Of a DNA stretch of 64,000 nt, positions 42,957 to 52,814 are shown one piece after another; the stretch's first letter is position 1, and the number at the start of each line of letters is the position of its first letter. Both the position numbers and the translations under genes were made by a program. This DNA is from Terrabacter sp. Root181 (lineage in GTDB: Bacteria; Actinomycetota; Actinomycetes; Actinomycetales; Dermatophilaceae). The stretch is taken from assembly GCF_001428505.1 (NCBI RefSeq), contig NZ_LMHU01000006.1, positions 124,712 through 188,711 on the forward strand, written 5' to 3'. The notes beneath the pieces were generated by a model. It did no database searches and was not told the DNA's origin. It worked only from the letters and a program-made list of their open reading frames with translations.

Positions 42957-43949
42957 TCAGTCCGCCGGGTCGTAGGCGGCCAGCGCGGAGCGGGCCTCGG
43001 CCGCCACCGCGTCGACCAGCTCGGGAGGCTCGACGACACGAGCCTCGCCACCGAGGCGGAGCACGAGCCGGCGCACGAGGGCAGGGTCTGCCACCTTGAG
43101 CGTCACACGCAGCGAGCCGTCAGGGCCGCGCTCGACGCCCTCGTTGGGGTAGTAGTCCGCGATCCAGGCCGCCCAGCGGCTCGCCTCGATGACGACCATG
43201 ACGTCGTTCTCGCCCGGCACGAAGACGTCGTCGAGGTCGCGGGGACGGGCATCGTCCGGCGGCGTGCCGTCGACGTCGAGCGCCGTGGCCTCCTCGATCC
43301 GGTCGAGCCGGAAGAGGCGGACGTCCTCGGCGCGGTGGCAGTAGCCCTCGACGTACCACTGGGCGTCGAGGTTGAGGATGCGCATGATGTCGACGTCCCG
43401 CTCGGTCGACTCGTCGCGCGTCGCGACGTAGTAGCGCAGGTGGACGCGGCGCCCGCGCGCGAAGGCGCCCTTGAGCGTCGCCATCGCCTCGTGCTGGCTG
43501 CCGTCGTCGAGGTCGAGGTCGATGCGCCCCGTCGGCTCACCCACGGTCGTGGCGGCCGCGGCCCGGATCTTCTCGAGCGTGCGCTCCGCGACGTCCGAGC
43601 CGACGAGCGTCGACCCCAGTGCCTGCAGACCGGCCGTCAGGGTGACCGCCTCGTCGCGGGTCAGTCGCATCGGCGCCGCGATGTCGTCGGCGTTGTCGAG
43701 GTAGATGTGGCCGCTGTCCCACTGGGCGTCGATGAGCTCGGCGTGGCCGTAGCCGGGCGTGCCGCACACGAAGAGCAGCTCGAGGTCCTCGACGACCTGG
43801 TCCTCGTCGACCCCGAACTCGTGCGCCGCCTCGGCGATCGACACGCCGCGGTGCTGCAGCAGCCACGGGACCATGTCGAGCAGTCGCCCGAGGCGCTGCG
43901 TCGCCGTCTCGGGAGGCCGGCGTGCCGCCGTGCGTCGAGGCGCGCTCAT
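42957..43949 (-). CDS. pafC: PafC, WYL-domain transcription factor subunit
   Basis: 330 residues. HTH-type N-terminus (LGRLLDMVPWLLQHRGVSIAEAAHEFGVDEDQVVEDLELLFV) then a WYL domain (RRVHLRYYVATRDESTERDVDIMRILNLDAQWYVEGYCHRAEDVRLFRLDRI) and a WCX C-terminal extension. PafB and PafC form the mycobacterial DNA-damage activator that works without LexA. ATG 43949 overlaps the pafB stop by four bases, as expected for a heterodimer. Confidence 0.92.
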   Translation of the reverse strand: MSAPRRTAARRPPETATQRLGRLLDMVPWLLQHRGVSIAEAAHEFGVDEDQVVEDLELLFVCGTPGYGHAELIDAQWDSGHIYLDNADDIAAPMRLTRDEAVTLTAGLQALGSTLVGSDVAERTLEKIRAAAATTVGEPTGRIDLDLDDGSQHEAMATLKGAFARGRRVHLRYYVATRDESTERDVDIMRILNLDAQWYVEGYCHRAEDVRLFRLDRIEEATALDVDGTPPDDARPRDLDDVFVPGENDVMVVIEASRWAAWIADYYPNEGVERGPDGSLRVTLKVADPALVRRLVLRLGGEARVVEPPELVDAVAAEARSALAAYDPAD

Positions 43950-44959
43950 GCCTGCTCCCCCGTCCGGGACTGCTCGTCGCCGGCTGGACCGACCTGCGCC
44001 GCGAGGACCGACTGCAGCGCCGACCGCACCCCGTCGACGAGCTCAGGCGGCGCCACGGCGACCGCGTGAGTGCCGAGCGCGACGACGTCGCGCTCGGTCG
44101 TGCCACGGCGGTAGGGCACCTCGATCTCAGCCCACCGCTCGTCGAGCTCCGTCGTGCGCTGCGCGTGGCGGCGCAGCGTGTGACCGCGGCCGTGGCGCAC
44201 CCGGACGACGGCGGTGCCCGCAGGCTCGGGCAGCTGGGCCTCGAGGGCCACCTCGGGCACGTGGTCGGCCGGGACGGCATACGACCCCGCCCGGCCCTTG
44301 CGACGGACGGCGCCCTCGAACCGGCTGAGCCGGAAGGCGCGCTCGTCGCCTCGGTCGACGTCGAAGCCCGTGACGTACCAGCGGCCGTGCCAGTTCTTCA
44401 GCGCCCACGGCTGCACGTGGCGGGTCGTGAGCTCGCCGTCGTTCTTGCGGTAGTCGAAGGTGATCGGCTGCAGGGCCGACACCGCCGCGTGCACGGCCTC
44501 GAAGGCCGGCTCCTTGGTGCGGATCCGCGGCTCGGCGCCGGCGGCCACCGACTCGTCGATCTCGACGCCCGAGAGCCGCAGCTTGCGCAGGCCCGCGGAC
44601 GCGGCGCCAGAGATGCTCGCCGTCGACCACGCACGGGCGGCCAGCGCCAGGGCGGCAACCTCGTCGGCCTCGAAGCTGATGGCCGGCAGGGTGGTCTCGC
44701 TCGCCTCGATGCGATAGCCGACCTCGTCGTCGAAGAGGACGTCGAGGACCGTCGTCGAGATGGGGATGCCCATCTCGCGCAGCTCGTCCTTGTCACGCTC
44801 GAACATCCGGTCGAACGCCTCGTCGGAGGTCGCCGCGGCATAGGCAGGCAGCGACTCGCGGATCTTCTGCTTCGAGACCGGTCGCCGCGCGGACTTCAGC
44901 GCGAGGATGAGGTTGAGCAGCCGTTCGGTCTTGTCGGCCGAGGCAGACGCAGGGCTCAT
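43946..44959 (-). CDS. pafB: PafB, WYL-domain transcription factor subunit
   Basis: 337 residues. N-terminal HTH (TERLLNLILALKSARRPVSKQKIRESLPAYAAATSDEAFDRMFERDKDELREMGIPIST), WYL domain (QPITFDYRKNDGELTTRHVQPWALKNWHGRWYVTGFDVDRGDERAFRLSRF) and WCX tail. Partner of PafC. It is divergent from the DUF3866 gene, not joined to pafA as in Mycobacterium. AGGAAGG precedes ATG 44959. Confidence 0.92.
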   Translation of the reverse strand: MSPASASADKTERLLNLILALKSARRPVSKQKIRESLPAYAAATSDEAFDRMFERDKDELREMGIPISTTVLDVLFDDEVGYRIEASETTLPAISFEADEVAALALAARAWSTASISGAASAGLRKLRLSGVEIDESVAAGAEPRIRTKEPAFEAVHAAVSALQPITFDYRKNDGELTTRHVQPWALKNWHGRWYVTGFDVDRGDERAFRLSRFEGAVRRKGRAGSYAVPADHVPEVALEAQLPEPAGTAVVRVRHGRGHTLRRHAQRTTELDERWAEIEVPYRRGTTERDVVALGTHAVAVAPPELVDGVRSALQSVLAAQVGPAGDEQSRTGEQA

Positions 44960-45024
44960 CGAGACCTTCCTGAAGGGGCGCGGCGCATGGGGGCAGTCCG
45001 ACGCTACCCGAACATGCGATCGAA

Positions 45025-45030
45025 TAGGGT
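45025..45030 (+). promoter_or_regulatory. leaderless -10 box of the DUF3866 gene
   Basis: TAGGGT lies six bases before ATG 45037 with no Shine-Dalgarno, placing transcription start at the start codon. Confidence 0.5.
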
Positions 45031-45036
45031 CAGCCC

Positions 45037-46155
45037 ATGATCCAGTGGCGCCGGGGTGTCGTCATCGAGGTGCGCTCCCGCTGGGCGGGCGCGGTCGAGT
45101 ATGCCGTCCGCCTCGCCTCCGACGAGGTCGTCCGCGCGCTCGGCTACGTCGAGGTCGTCGGCGACCTGCGTCCCGGGACCGCCGTCCTGCTCAACACCAC
45201 GGCCCTCGAGCGCGGGCTCGGCACCGGTGGGCTCGCCATTGTCGTCGCCGCGCCGGACGCGCTCCCCCGCCCCGTCGACGACGTCGGCGCGGTGCCGGGC
45301 CACGTCGTCAAGGCGCGCTACACCCCGAGCCAGACCATGGTCCTCGGCGTCGACGAGCAGGACAGCGAGCACCACGCCGTGCTCGCCGACGCGGACGACC
45401 TCGCCGGTCTGCCGGTCGTCGTCGCCGACCTGCACTCCGCTCTCCCCGCGATCCTGGCCGGCCTGCGCGAGACCGCGCCGTCGCTGCGCGTCGCCTACGT
45501 CATGACCGACGGCGGCGCCCTGCCCATCGACTTCTCCCGCACCGTGGCCGGCCTGCGCGAGGCAGGCTGGCTCGAGGCGTCCGTCACGGTCGGGCAGGCC
45601 TTCGGCGGCGACCTCGAGGCCGTCAACGTCCACACCGGCCTGCTCGCCGCGCACCACGTCGTCGGCGCGGACGTCGTCGTCGTCTCGCAGGGCCCGGGCA
45701 ACCTCGGCACGGGCACCCGGTGGGGCTTCTCCGGGACGTCCGCGGGAGAGGCCGTGAACGCCGCGGGGACCCTCGGCGGTCGGCCCGTCTGCGCGCTGCG
45801 CATCTCGGAGGCCGACCCGCGCGAGCGGCACCGCGGCGTCTCGCACCACAGCCTCACGGCATACGGCCGCGTGGCCCTGGTGCATGCCGACGTGCCCGTC
45901 CCGCGCCTCCCGGGCGACGTCGGCGCCCGGGTGACCGAGCAGGCGCGCCGGCTCGCCGAGGCGAGCGGGGGTCGCCTCGTGCTGCACGAGGTCGACACCG
46001 ACGGCCTCGACACCGCTCTGCGCGAGGCGCCGGTCCCGCTGCGCACCATGGGCCGCGGATACGACGACGACCGCGCCGGATTTCTCGGCGCGGCCGTCGC
46101 GGGGCGGTATGCCGCCGGGCTGGCGAGCGTTCGGCGCGCGTCACACCTGGACTGA
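45037..46155 (+). CDS. DUF3866 family protein
   Basis: 372 residues. GYVEVVGDLRPGTAVLLNTTALERGLGTGGLAIVVAAP, VVVSQGPGNLGTGTRWGFSGTSAGEAVNAAGTLGGRPVCALRISEADPRERHRGVSHHSL and RGYDDDRAGFLGAAVAGRYA are the conserved blocks of DUF3866, an actinobacterial family with no established function. The histidine/aspartate-rich middle (GVSHHSLTAYG) looks like a metal or ligand site. No membrane segment. It is an isolated plus-strand gene between pafB and the FKBP genes. Confidence 0.75.
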   Translation: MIQWRRGVVIEVRSRWAGAVEYAVRLASDEVVRALGYVEVVGDLRPGTAVLLNTTALERGLGTGGLAIVVAAPDALPRPVDDVGAVPGHVVKARYTPSQTMVLGVDEQDSEHHAVLADADDLAGLPVVVADLHSALPAILAGLRETAPSLRVAYVMTDGGALPIDFSRTVAGLREAGWLEASVTVGQAFGGDLEAVNVHTGLLAAHHVVGADVVVVSQGPGNLGTGTRWGFSGTSAGEAVNAAGTLGGRPVCALRISEADPRERHRGVSHHSLTAYGRVALVHADVPVPRLPGDVGARVTEQARRLAEASGGRLVLHEVDTDGLDTALREAPVPLRTMGRGYDDDRAGFLGAAVAGRYAAGLASVRRASHLD

Positions 46156-46231
46156 CGAGCGATGCGAGCGAGTCGAGGAGGGAAGGCGCGACGTCAGGCG
46201 CGCCGAACCCGGCGAGCGAGGCGAGCCAGAG

Positions 46232-46618
46232 TCATCTGACGTCGTCGAGGTCGACGACGAAGATCAGCGCCTCGCCCGGCTTGATGGCGCCGCCGGCACC
46301 ACGGTCGCCGTAGGCGAGGTGCGCCGGGATGGTCAGCTTGCGCCGACCACCGACCTTCATGCCCTCGATGCCCTTGTCCCAGCCCGGGATGACCATGCCG
46401 ACGCCGAGACGGAAGTCGAGCGCGCTGCCGCGGTTCCAGGACGAGTCGAACTCCTCGCCGGTCGAGTGCGCGACACCGACGTAGTGGGCGCTGACGGTGT
46501 CGCCGGCCTTCGCCTCGCGGCCGTCACCCTCGATGAGGTCCTCGACGACGAGGTCCGCGGGTGCGTCACCCTCAGGGAAGTCGATCTCGGGCTTCGTGCG
46601 GTTGGGGTCGAGTGCCAT
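46232..46618 (-). CDS. FKBP-type peptidyl-prolyl isomerase (cytosolic)
   Basis: 128 residues. DLVVEDLIEGDGREAKAGDTVSAHYVGVAHSTGEEFDSSWNRGSALDFRLGVGMVIPGWDKGIEGMKVGGRRKLTIPAHLAYGDRGAGGAIKPGEALIFVVDL is a complete FKBP domain with the active-site aromatic and VIPGWDKG motif. No signal peptide. It is 43 bases after the two-domain FKBP lipoprotein gene, probably co-transcribed. Confidence 0.9.
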   Translation of the reverse strand: MALDPNRTKPEIDFPEGDAPADLVVEDLIEGDGREAKAGDTVSAHYVGVAHSTGEEFDSSWNRGSALDFRLGVGMVIPGWDKGIEGMKVGGRRKLTIPAHLAYGDRGAGGAIKPGEALIFVVDLDDVR

Positions 46619-46661
46619 GCTGCGTGTTCCCTTTCGTCGGTGAACTCGGTGGGTGGTGCGG

Positions 46662-47648
46662 TCAGTACGCGTCGAGGATGTCGACGACGAAGACGAGCGT
46701 GTCGGTGCCGGAGATCTTCGGCGCGCTGCCGGCCTTGCCGTACCCGTCGGCCGGCGGGATGACGAGCAGCACGCGGCTGCCCACCTTCTTGCCCACCAGC
46801 GTCTTGTCCCAACCGGGGATGACGCCCCCGACGCCGATCGGGAAGTCCGCGGCCGCGCCGCGCTGCCACGAGGAGTCGAAGACGCTCCCGTCCTTCCAGA
46901 GGACGCCGTGGTACTGGGCGCTGATGGTCTGGCCCTTCTGGACCGTGGCGCCCGTGCCCTGGATGAGCGTCGCCTGCTGGGTCGTCGTCGGGGCCGCGGT
47001 CTTGGGCACCGTGACCGTGGGCTCCTTGGTGGGGCCGTTCTTGAACTCGACGGTGGGCAGGCCCGCGGGGGCCGCCGTCTGGGTGCCGTCGACCTTCGTC
47101 AGCGGGGTGTGCACGTCCTGGATGTCGGCGACGACGACGATGGTGTCGGTCCCCTTGACGCCGAGCTGGTCGTTGCCGGCCGAGCCGAAACCCTTCTCGG
47201 GCGGGATCGTGAAGGCGATGCGGCCGCCCTTCGTGGCGCCGACGAGGCCCTCGGTGAAGCCGGCGACGATGTCGGTGCGGCCGAGGCGGTAGGCCTCCGC
47301 CGAACGACCCGCGGCGTAGCCGTCGTCGATGAGCTTGCCGCTCGTGCCGTTGTAGATCTGGGCGCGCAGGCGCACGGTGTCGGCCTTGGTCGCGGCCTTG
47401 CCCGTGCCCGGGGTCAGCACCTTGTGCTCGACGGCCTTCGAGCTGATCGGGGTGGCGCCGAGGGTCACCTTCGGGGCCGTCTTGAGGTCGACGGCGCCGG
47501 TGGCGGTCACGCCCTTGAGCGCGACCGAGGGGGCCACGGTCGTCGTGGCGGTGCCGGACGAGTCGGACCCGCAGGCGGCGAGGCTCGTGAGCCCGAGGGC
47601 AGCGATCAGGGCAACGGCCGTGCGAGCGGCCGGACGGTTGGGGCGCAC
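46662..47648 (-). CDS. FKBP lipoprotein with two tandem isomerase domains
   Basis: 328 residues from GTG 47648. The signal ends in a lipobox, LTSLAAC, placing the lipid-modified Cys near residue 25. The Thr/Ala-rich spacer is followed by two FKBP domains (residues about 75-190 and 215-328), each ending in the GTDTIVVVADI/GTDTLVFVVDI strand. It would sit on the outer face of the membrane and help fold exported proteins. Lipid attachment would use Lgt/LspA and Lnt. A 157-base gap separates it from pafA. Confidence 0.85.
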   Translation of the reverse strand: MRPNRPAARTAVALIAALGLTSLAACGSDSSGTATTTVAPSVALKGVTATGAVDLKTAPKVTLGATPISSKAVEHKVLTPGTGKAATKADTVRLRAQIYNGTSGKLIDDGYAAGRSAEAYRLGRTDIVAGFTEGLVGATKGGRIAFTIPPEKGFGSAGNDQLGVKGTDTIVVVADIQDVHTPLTKVDGTQTAAPAGLPTVEFKNGPTKEPTVTVPKTAAPTTTQQATLIQGTGATVQKGQTISAQYHGVLWKDGSVFDSSWQRGAAADFPIGVGGVIPGWDKTLVGKKVGSRVLLVIPPADGYGKAGSAPKISGTDTLVFVVDILDAY

Positions 47649-47805
47649 TGGGAGAGACTTTCGGTCGGGGCGGGCGGGCGTGGAGGTCCCGCAGGGCAAA
47701 TCCCAGCCACTGTAACGCTCACCCTTGTGCGCGCTTCACAGCGCACTGACAGGTCCGCACAGGTCGTGACCGGGCCCATCCCGGGCGGTGTCGGGCCCTG
47801 CGCGG

Positions 47806-49197
47806 TCAGAGCGGACGCTGGATGGTGGGCGACCGGTCGATGGTCTCCATGAGGCGCTCGACCCGCTCGTCCACGGACCGGAAGGGGTCCTTGCACAGCA
47901 CGGTGCGTTGCGCCTGGTCGTTGAGCTTCAGGTGCACCCAGTCGACCGTGAAGTCGCGCCCGTGCGCCTGCGCCGCGCGGATGAAGTCACCGCGCAGCTT
48001 CGCCCGGGTGGTCTGCGGCGGGCGCACCTTGGCCTCGAAGATCTCGACGTCGGAGGCGACGCGCGCCGTCCGACCGTGTCGCTGGAGCAGGTAGAAGAGC
48101 CCGCGACGCCGGTTGATGTCGTGGTAGGCGAGGTCGATCTGCTGGATCCTCGCGTCGGTGAGCGCGAGTCCGTGCTTGGCGCGGTAGCGCTCGATGAGGC
48201 GGTACTTGATGACCCAGTCGATCTCCGTGTCGATCGCGCCGAGGTCACCCGAGCCGATGGCGTCGAGCGCGCGACCCCACAGGTCGATGACCTGCTTCGT
48301 GTCGGGGCTGTCCATCCCCTCGCGGTCGACGAACTCGATGGCCTTGTCGAGGTACTCGCGCTGCATGTCCAGCGCCGAGAGCTCACGGCCGTTGGCGAGT
48401 CGCACGGTGGCCCGTCCGGTGGGGTCGTGGCTCATCGTCCGGATCGCACGGATGGGGTTCTCCATGGACAGGTCGCGCATGACGACGCCCGACTCGATCA
48501 TCCGCAGGACGAGGTCGGCGCTGCCGACCTTGAGCAGGTTGGTCGTCTCGGACATGTTGGAGTCACCGACGATGACGTGCAGGCGGCGGTACTTCTCGGC
48601 ATCCGCGTGCGGCTCGTCGCGGGTGTTGATGATGGGGCGGCTCCGGGTCGTCGCCGACGACACGCCCTCCCAGATGTGGTCGGCGCGCTGGCTCACGGCG
48701 AAGCTCGCCCCGTGCGCGGTGGCGACGACCTTGCCGGCGCCGCACGTGATCTGGCGGCTGATCAGGAACGGGATGAACATGTCGGAGACGCGCTGGAAGT
48801 CGCCCGAACGGCCGTAGCAGTAGTTCTCGTGGCAGCCGTAGGAGTTGCCGGCGGAGTCGGTGTTGTTCTTGAAGACGAAGATCTCGCCCTCCACGCCGTC
48901 GTCACGCAGCCGACCCTGGGCGTCCTCGACGAGACCCTCGAGGATTCGTTCGCCGGCCTTGTCCTGGATGACGAGCTCGCGCACCGAGTCGCACTCGGCC
49001 GTGGCGTACTCCGGGTGGGACCCGACGTCGAGGTAGAGCCGGGCGCCGTTGCCGAGGAAGACGTTGCTCGACCGTCCCCAGGCGACGACGCGGCGGAAGA
49101 GGTAGCGGGCGACCTCGTCCGGAGTCAGGCGACGCTGGCCCTGCGTCGTGCAGGTGACGCCGTACTCGTTCTCGATCCCGAAGATCCGCCGCTCCAT
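47806..49197 (-). CDS. pafA: proteasome accessory factor A, Pup ligase
   Basis: 463 residues, glutamine-synthetase-like. [16 protein letters not shown] starts the ATP-site, [18 protein letters not shown] contains the catalytic Asp, and [28 protein letters not shown] and [37 protein letters not shown] are core segments. It ligates Pup(Glu) to substrate lysines. TAGAGT (minus strand, 49209-49204) is six bases before the ATG, so the mRNA is leaderless. It is separated from prcA by a plus-strand DivIVA-like gene. Confidence 0.95.
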   Translation of the reverse strand: MERRIFGIENEYGVTCTTQGQRRLTPDEVARYLFRRVVAWGRSSNVFLGNGARLYLDVGSHPEYATAECDSVRELVIQDKAGERILEGLVEDAQGRLRDDGVEGEIFVFKNNTDSAGNSYGCHENYCYGRSGDFQRVSDMFIPFLISRQITCGAGKVVATAHGASFAVSQRADHIWEGVSSATTRSRPIINTRDEPHADAEKYRRLHVIVGDSNMSETTNLLKVGSADLVLRMIESGVVMRDLSMENPIRAIRTMSHDPTGRATVRLANGRELSALDMQREYLDKAIEFVDREGMDSPDTKQVIDLWGRALDAIGSGDLGAIDTEIDWVIKYRLIERYRAKHGLALTDARIQQIDLAYHDINRRRGLFYLLQRHGRTARVASDVEIFEAKVRPPQTTRAKLRGDFIRAAQAHGRDFTVDWVHLKLNDQAQRTVLCKDPFRSVDERVERLMETIDRSPTIQRPL

Positions 49198-49203
49198 GAA
49201 CCA

Positions 49204-49209
49204 ACTCTA
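49204..49209 (-). promoter_or_regulatory. leaderless -10 box of pafA
   Basis: TAGAGT on the minus strand ends six bases before ATG 49197; no Shine-Dalgarno is present. Confidence 0.5.
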
Positions 49210-49470
49210 GGCGGCGCGTCCCGGGACCGTCGGGCACGACCACCCGTCGGCGCGGCCGGGCCCGTCCCGGGCGCCCCGCAGGCGTGGGTAGGGCCGTCGT
49301 GGCACGCCGTCGGAAGAGATCCCGGGGAACTGGTGTCTCGGTGTCGCGACGATCGTCCGGCTCGGTGTCCGACTTACCGACGTCTGTGATAGTCAGTCAG
49401 GTGTGGCTGTCACAATGGCCGCTGTCCCCCTCTTGCCGTACCCCTCCACGATCCCCTGCATTGGACGGAA

Positions 49471-50697
49471 ATGATCGACAGACCACACTTCAAGTTCTCC
49501 CGCCGCGGCTACGAGCCCGAAGAGGTTGACTCGTTCATCGAGTCGCAGAACCGCACCCTGCAGGCGGCCAAGAAGGACGCCGCCGAGCGAAGCGTCGAGC
49601 TGACCAAGCTCAACGCCGCCCTGACCGATCTTCGGGGACAGCTCGGTCAGCAGTCGCGCGTCATGGCCGACCTCAAGAAGAACAGCTCGCCCGCCCCGGC
49701 CCAGACGTTCGCCGACCTCGGTGAGCGCATCGCCCAGATCCTGTCGCTCGCCGACCAGGAGGCCGGCGAGATGCGCACCCGCGCCAACGGCGAGGCCGAC
49801 GAGATCCGCGAGCGCGCCAACCGCGCCGCCGCCGAGCTCAAGGCGACGACGGCGACGTACGCCGAGCAGGCGCGCGCCCGCGCCGACGAGGAGTCCGTGC
49901 GGATCATCGCGCAGGCCAACCGCGAGGCCCAGGCCGTCGTGGCCGAGGCCCAGAGCGTCACCGCGGCGCAGCGCCAGGAGGCGGCCGCCGAGTACGAGTC
50001 CCACCGCCTCAAGGCGTCCACGGCCTCCGCCGAGCTCGAGGTCAAGCTCGCGGCGCGCCGCGAGTCCGCCGACGCCGAGTTCGAGGCCCGCCGCCAGCAG
50101 CAGGAGGCCGCCCTCAACGAGAGCGAGTCCCGCCTGCGCCAGCTGACCGAGCGTGCCGAGCACGACGCGCACGAGATGCGGGCCAAGGCCGAGCGCCTCC
50201 TCGAGAACGCCCAGACCCAGTCCGACCAGATCGTGTCCGAGGCCCGCGACCACGCCTCGCGCCTGCGTGAGGAGTCCGACCGGGAGCTCGCGGCCTCGAC
50301 GGCTCAGCGCGACAGCATCACCGCACAGCTCGGCAACGTGCGCCAGATGCTCGCCACCCTCGGTGGCGGCGCCCTCATGGACACGCTCGGCGCTCCGGCC
50401 AAGACGGCCCAGCCGCCCCAGGTCGCCGACGCCCAGCAGCCGGTCCCGGCCGTCCAGCAGGCGGCGTCCGCCGACGACAGCGGCGACGACCGTGACGAGG
50501 TGGCCCCGTCCGAGGCTGCCGCGTCCGACGCGGACCAGCCTGACGACGCGCAGCCGACGGCCGAGGCCGCCGACGGGCAGGGCGACGACGCGGAGGGTGT
50601 CGACACGGACGGCGAGAGCTCGTCCTACGGCTCCGACGAGTCGTCGTACTACCAGCGCAGCGCCGCAAGCGACAAGGTCGGCGCCACCCGCCGTTGA
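49471..50697 (+). CDS. DivIVA-like coiled-coil protein with acidic tail
   Basis: 408 residues. The N-terminal HFKFSRRGYEPEEVDSFIESQNRTLQ resembles the DivIVA/GpsB membrane-targeting motif. Residues 40-300 are an almost continuous coiled coil (many E/A/R/Q heptads, SLADQEAGEMRTRANGEADEIRERANRAAAELK). Residues about 320-395 are Asp/Glu/Ala-rich and disordered. Probably a cell-pole or wall-growth scaffold, like other actinobacterial DivIVA relatives. It lies between pafA and prcA on the opposite strand, an unusual insert in a proteasome locus. ATG 49471 follows GGACGG. Confidence 0.7.
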   Translation: MIDRPHFKFSRRGYEPEEVDSFIESQNRTLQAAKKDAAERSVELTKLNAALTDLRGQLGQQSRVMADLKKNSSPAPAQTFADLGERIAQILSLADQEAGEMRTRANGEADEIRERANRAAAELKATTATYAEQARARADEESVRIIAQANREAQAVVAEAQSVTAAQRQEAAAEYESHRLKASTASAELEVKLAARRESADAEFEARRQQQEAALNESESRLRQLTERAEHDAHEMRAKAERLLENAQTQSDQIVSEARDHASRLREESDRELAASTAQRDSITAQLGNVRQMLATLGGGALMDTLGAPAKTAQPPQVADAQQPVPAVQQAASADDSGDDRDEVAPSEAAASDADQPDDAQPTAEAADGQGDDAEGVDTDGESSSYGSDESSYYQRSAASDKVGATRR

Positions 50698-50744
50698 CGC
50701 GCCGGCGTCGCCCGTGACGGGACGACGGCAGCACACGCACGACA

Positions 50745-50779
50745 CGAAGGCCACCCACCGGACCGATGGGTGGCCTTCG
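50745..50779. terminator. bidirectional terminator between the DivIVA-like gene and prcA
   Basis: CGAAGGCCACCCA and its inverse complement TGGGTGGCCTTCG form a 13-bp perfect stem around a 9-base loop, between convergent genes. Confidence 0.75.
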
Positions 50780-50818
50780 ACGTGTGCGCCCTCGGGCGAC
50801 TGCGCCGCTGCGGGGCAC

Positions 50819-51628
50819 TCAGGCGGGCGGCATCTGCCCGGGAGCGTCGGGAGTCTCCCCCGACGGTGCCGGATTCCCCTCGGGCGCGACACGGTCCGCC
50901 TCGGGGGCACCAGTCGGCGCGTCCGCGGTCACGGGCGGGTCGCCGAGGAGCCGCGTCAGCAGCGGACCGACGATCCGCCGGAACGAGCGCCGTGGCCGGT
51001 CGCGGTCGAGCACGGCCACCTCGAGCTGGGCCTCGTCGAGGGCGCGCCGCTCGCCGTTCTCACCGGCACCGAGCACGTCGACGGCCAGGCGGAGGACCTC
51101 GGCCAGCGTCATGCCGGGTCGCCAGCCGGTGCCGAGACGCTCCTCGGCGGCGTCGCTCGCGCCGCCCATCGCCACGAAGCCCTGCTCGTCGGCGACCGAC
51201 CCGTCGTAGGTGAGCCGGAAGATCTGGTCGGTGTCGCTGTCGACCCCGACCTCGGCCACGACGATCTCGATCTCGAACGGCTTGGACTCCTGGGTGAACA
51301 CCGCCCCGAGGGTCTGGGCGTACGTGTTGGCGAGGGCTCGTGCCGTGACGTCGGTGCGGTCGTAGGAGTAGCCGCGCAGGTCGGCATAGCGGATGCCGGC
51401 GACGCGCAGGCTCTCGAACTCGTTGTAGCGACCGACGGCGGCAAAGGCGATGCGGTCGTAGATCTCGGAGACCTTGTGCAGCGCCCGCGAGGGGTTCTCG
51501 GCGACGAAGGCGATGCCACGGTCGTAGCCGACGACGATGACCGAGCGTCCGCGGGCGATTCCCTTGCGCGCGAAGTCGGCCCGGTCCTTCATGACCTGCT
51601 CGGGCGGGACGTAGAACGGCATGCTCAT
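50819..51628 (-). CDS. prcA: 20S proteasome alpha subunit
   Basis: 269 residues. [128 protein letters not shown] is a typical proteasome alpha fold with the helix-0 N-terminus. A Pro/Glu-rich tail of about 50 residues follows. It forms the gated outer ring that contacts Mpa. ATG 51628 overlaps the prcB stop (ATGA). Confidence 0.95.
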   Translation of the reverse strand: MSMPFYVPPEQVMKDRADFARKGIARGRSVIVVGYDRGIAFVAENPSRALHKVSEIYDRIAFAAVGRYNEFESLRVAGIRYADLRGYSYDRTDVTARALANTYAQTLGAVFTQESKPFEIEIVVAEVGVDSDTDQIFRLTYDGSVADEQGFVAMGGASDAAEERLGTGWRPGMTLAEVLRLAVDVLGAGENGERRALDEAQLEVAVLDRDRPRRSFRRIVGPLLTRLLGDPPVTADAPTGAPEADRVAPEGNPAPSGETPDAPGQMPPA

Positions 51629-52458
51629 CGGGCACCTCCCGGGTTGTCTCGACGGGCCGCCACGATGCGCTGCACGTGTGCCTCGAGGACGTCCTGCGCG
51701 ACGAACCGCGCACCGGAGTGGTCGACGACGGCGACGGTCGGCCAGATCTGGCGGCCGAGGTCGGGACCCCCGGTGGCGGAGTCGTCGTCGGCGGCGTCGT
51801 AGAGCGCCTCGACCGCGACCGACACGGCCTGCTGCTCCTCGAGACCCGGTCGCCACAGCTTCTTGAGGGCGCCGCGGGCGAAGACCGACCCGGAACCCGT
51901 CGAGTGGTGGCCGCCCTCGATGTAGCACCCGCCCGTGACGTCGTAGGAGTAGATCCGCCCGGTGGCCGACTCGAGGTCGAAGCCGGCATACGTCGGGACG
52001 ACGGTCAGACCCTGCATGGCGAGCGCGAGGTTGCCACGGATCATCGAGGCCAGGCGGTTGGCCTTGCCCTCGAGCGACATGATCGCTCCCTCGATCTTCT
52101 CGTAGTGCTCGAGCTCGACCTGGTAGAGCCGGACGAGCTCGATGGCGATACCGGCCGTGCCGGCGATCCCGACGACGCTGTAGTCGTCGGCGGCGAAGAC
52201 CTTCTCCATGTCCCGGTTGGCGATGACGTTGCCCATGGTGGCGCGGCGGTCGCCTGCCATGACCACGCCCCCGTCGAAGAGCAGGGAGACGATGGTCGTG
52301 CCGTGCGGCGCCTCGATGCTCGCGCCGGACGGCAGTCGCCGACCTGAGGGGAGCAGCTCAGGACGGTAGGCGGAGACGAACTCGGTGAACGACGACGACC
52401 CCGCGCTGAGGAAGGCGTCGTCGAGCCGGCGGGGACGCCCCGTGGACCACTGGGTCAC
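51625..52458 (-). CDS. prcB: 20S proteasome beta subunit (catalytic)
   Basis: 277 residues. A 53-residue propeptide is cut before Thr54 in [11 protein letters not shown], exposing the catalytic threonine. Asp and Lys of the active site are in [14 protein letters not shown] and [24 protein letters not shown] 52458 overlaps the pup stop. It provides the proteolytic activity for pupylated proteins. Confidence 0.96.
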   Translation of the reverse strand: MTQWSTGRPRRLDDAFLSAGSSSFTEFVSAYRPELLPSGRRLPSGASIEAPHGTTIVSLLFDGGVVMAGDRRATMGNVIANRDMEKVFAADDYSVVGIAGTAGIAIELVRLYQVELEHYEKIEGAIMSLEGKANRLASMIRGNLALAMQGLTVVPTYAGFDLESATGRIYSYDVTGGCYIEGGHHSTGSGSVFARGALKKLWRPGLEEQQAVSVAVEALYDAADDDSATGGPDLGRQIWPTVAVVDHSGARFVAQDVLEAHVQRIVAARRDNPGGAR

Positions 52459-52661
52459 TGGCCGCCCTTCTGCACGAAACCGCGGACGAACTCCTCGGCG
52501 TTGGACTCGAGGACGCCGTCGATCTCGTCGAGGACGCTGTCGATGTCGTCCGACAGCCCTTCCTTGACGGCGGCGCCGGCGGGCGCGGTCGGGGGTGCCT
52601 CCGGCGTCTCCGGCGGCTCCTCGTCACGACGCTGCGGCTTGACGTGCTCCTGACCCGGCAT
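52455..52661 (-). CDS. pup: prokaryotic ubiquitin-like protein Pup
   Basis: 68 residues. A disordered start ([23 protein letters not shown]) and an amphipathic region [36 protein letters not shown] are typical. It ends in Gly-Gly-Gln, so Dop must deamidate it to Glu before ligation. The Mpa-binding helix is [23 protein letters not shown]. It heads pup-prcB-prcA, joined by overlaps. A 153-base gap to dop contains its promoter. Confidence 0.96.
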   Translation of the reverse strand: MPGQEHVKPQRRDEEPPETPEAPPTAPAGAAVKEGLSDDIDSVLDEIDGVLESNAEEFVRGFVQKGGQ

Positions 52662-52814
52662 GGCTACCTCCCAGACGTGAAAGACCTCGTGCCCCGACCC
52701 TAACCCGTGCGCCCCTCGCCGTCCGAGCACCCACCGCCGACGGTGGACGCGCCGCTCCCCCGGTGTCGCGCACGACGGCGTCCCGCATCGACCACGGCGC
52801 CTGCACGCCTGCAT

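Noticed and set aside
12300-43090. GGGNAGGG FtsK-orienting octamers switching direction at the dif-like site
   Set aside because: A few occur in both orientations on each side (for example about 12314, 16957, 25572, 43079), too few and inconsistent in a single window to support polarity.
46156-46231. GAGCGA-rich repeats between DUF3866 and the FKBP gene
   Set aside because: Low-complexity sequence common in high-GC spacers; no clear hairpin or unit structure.
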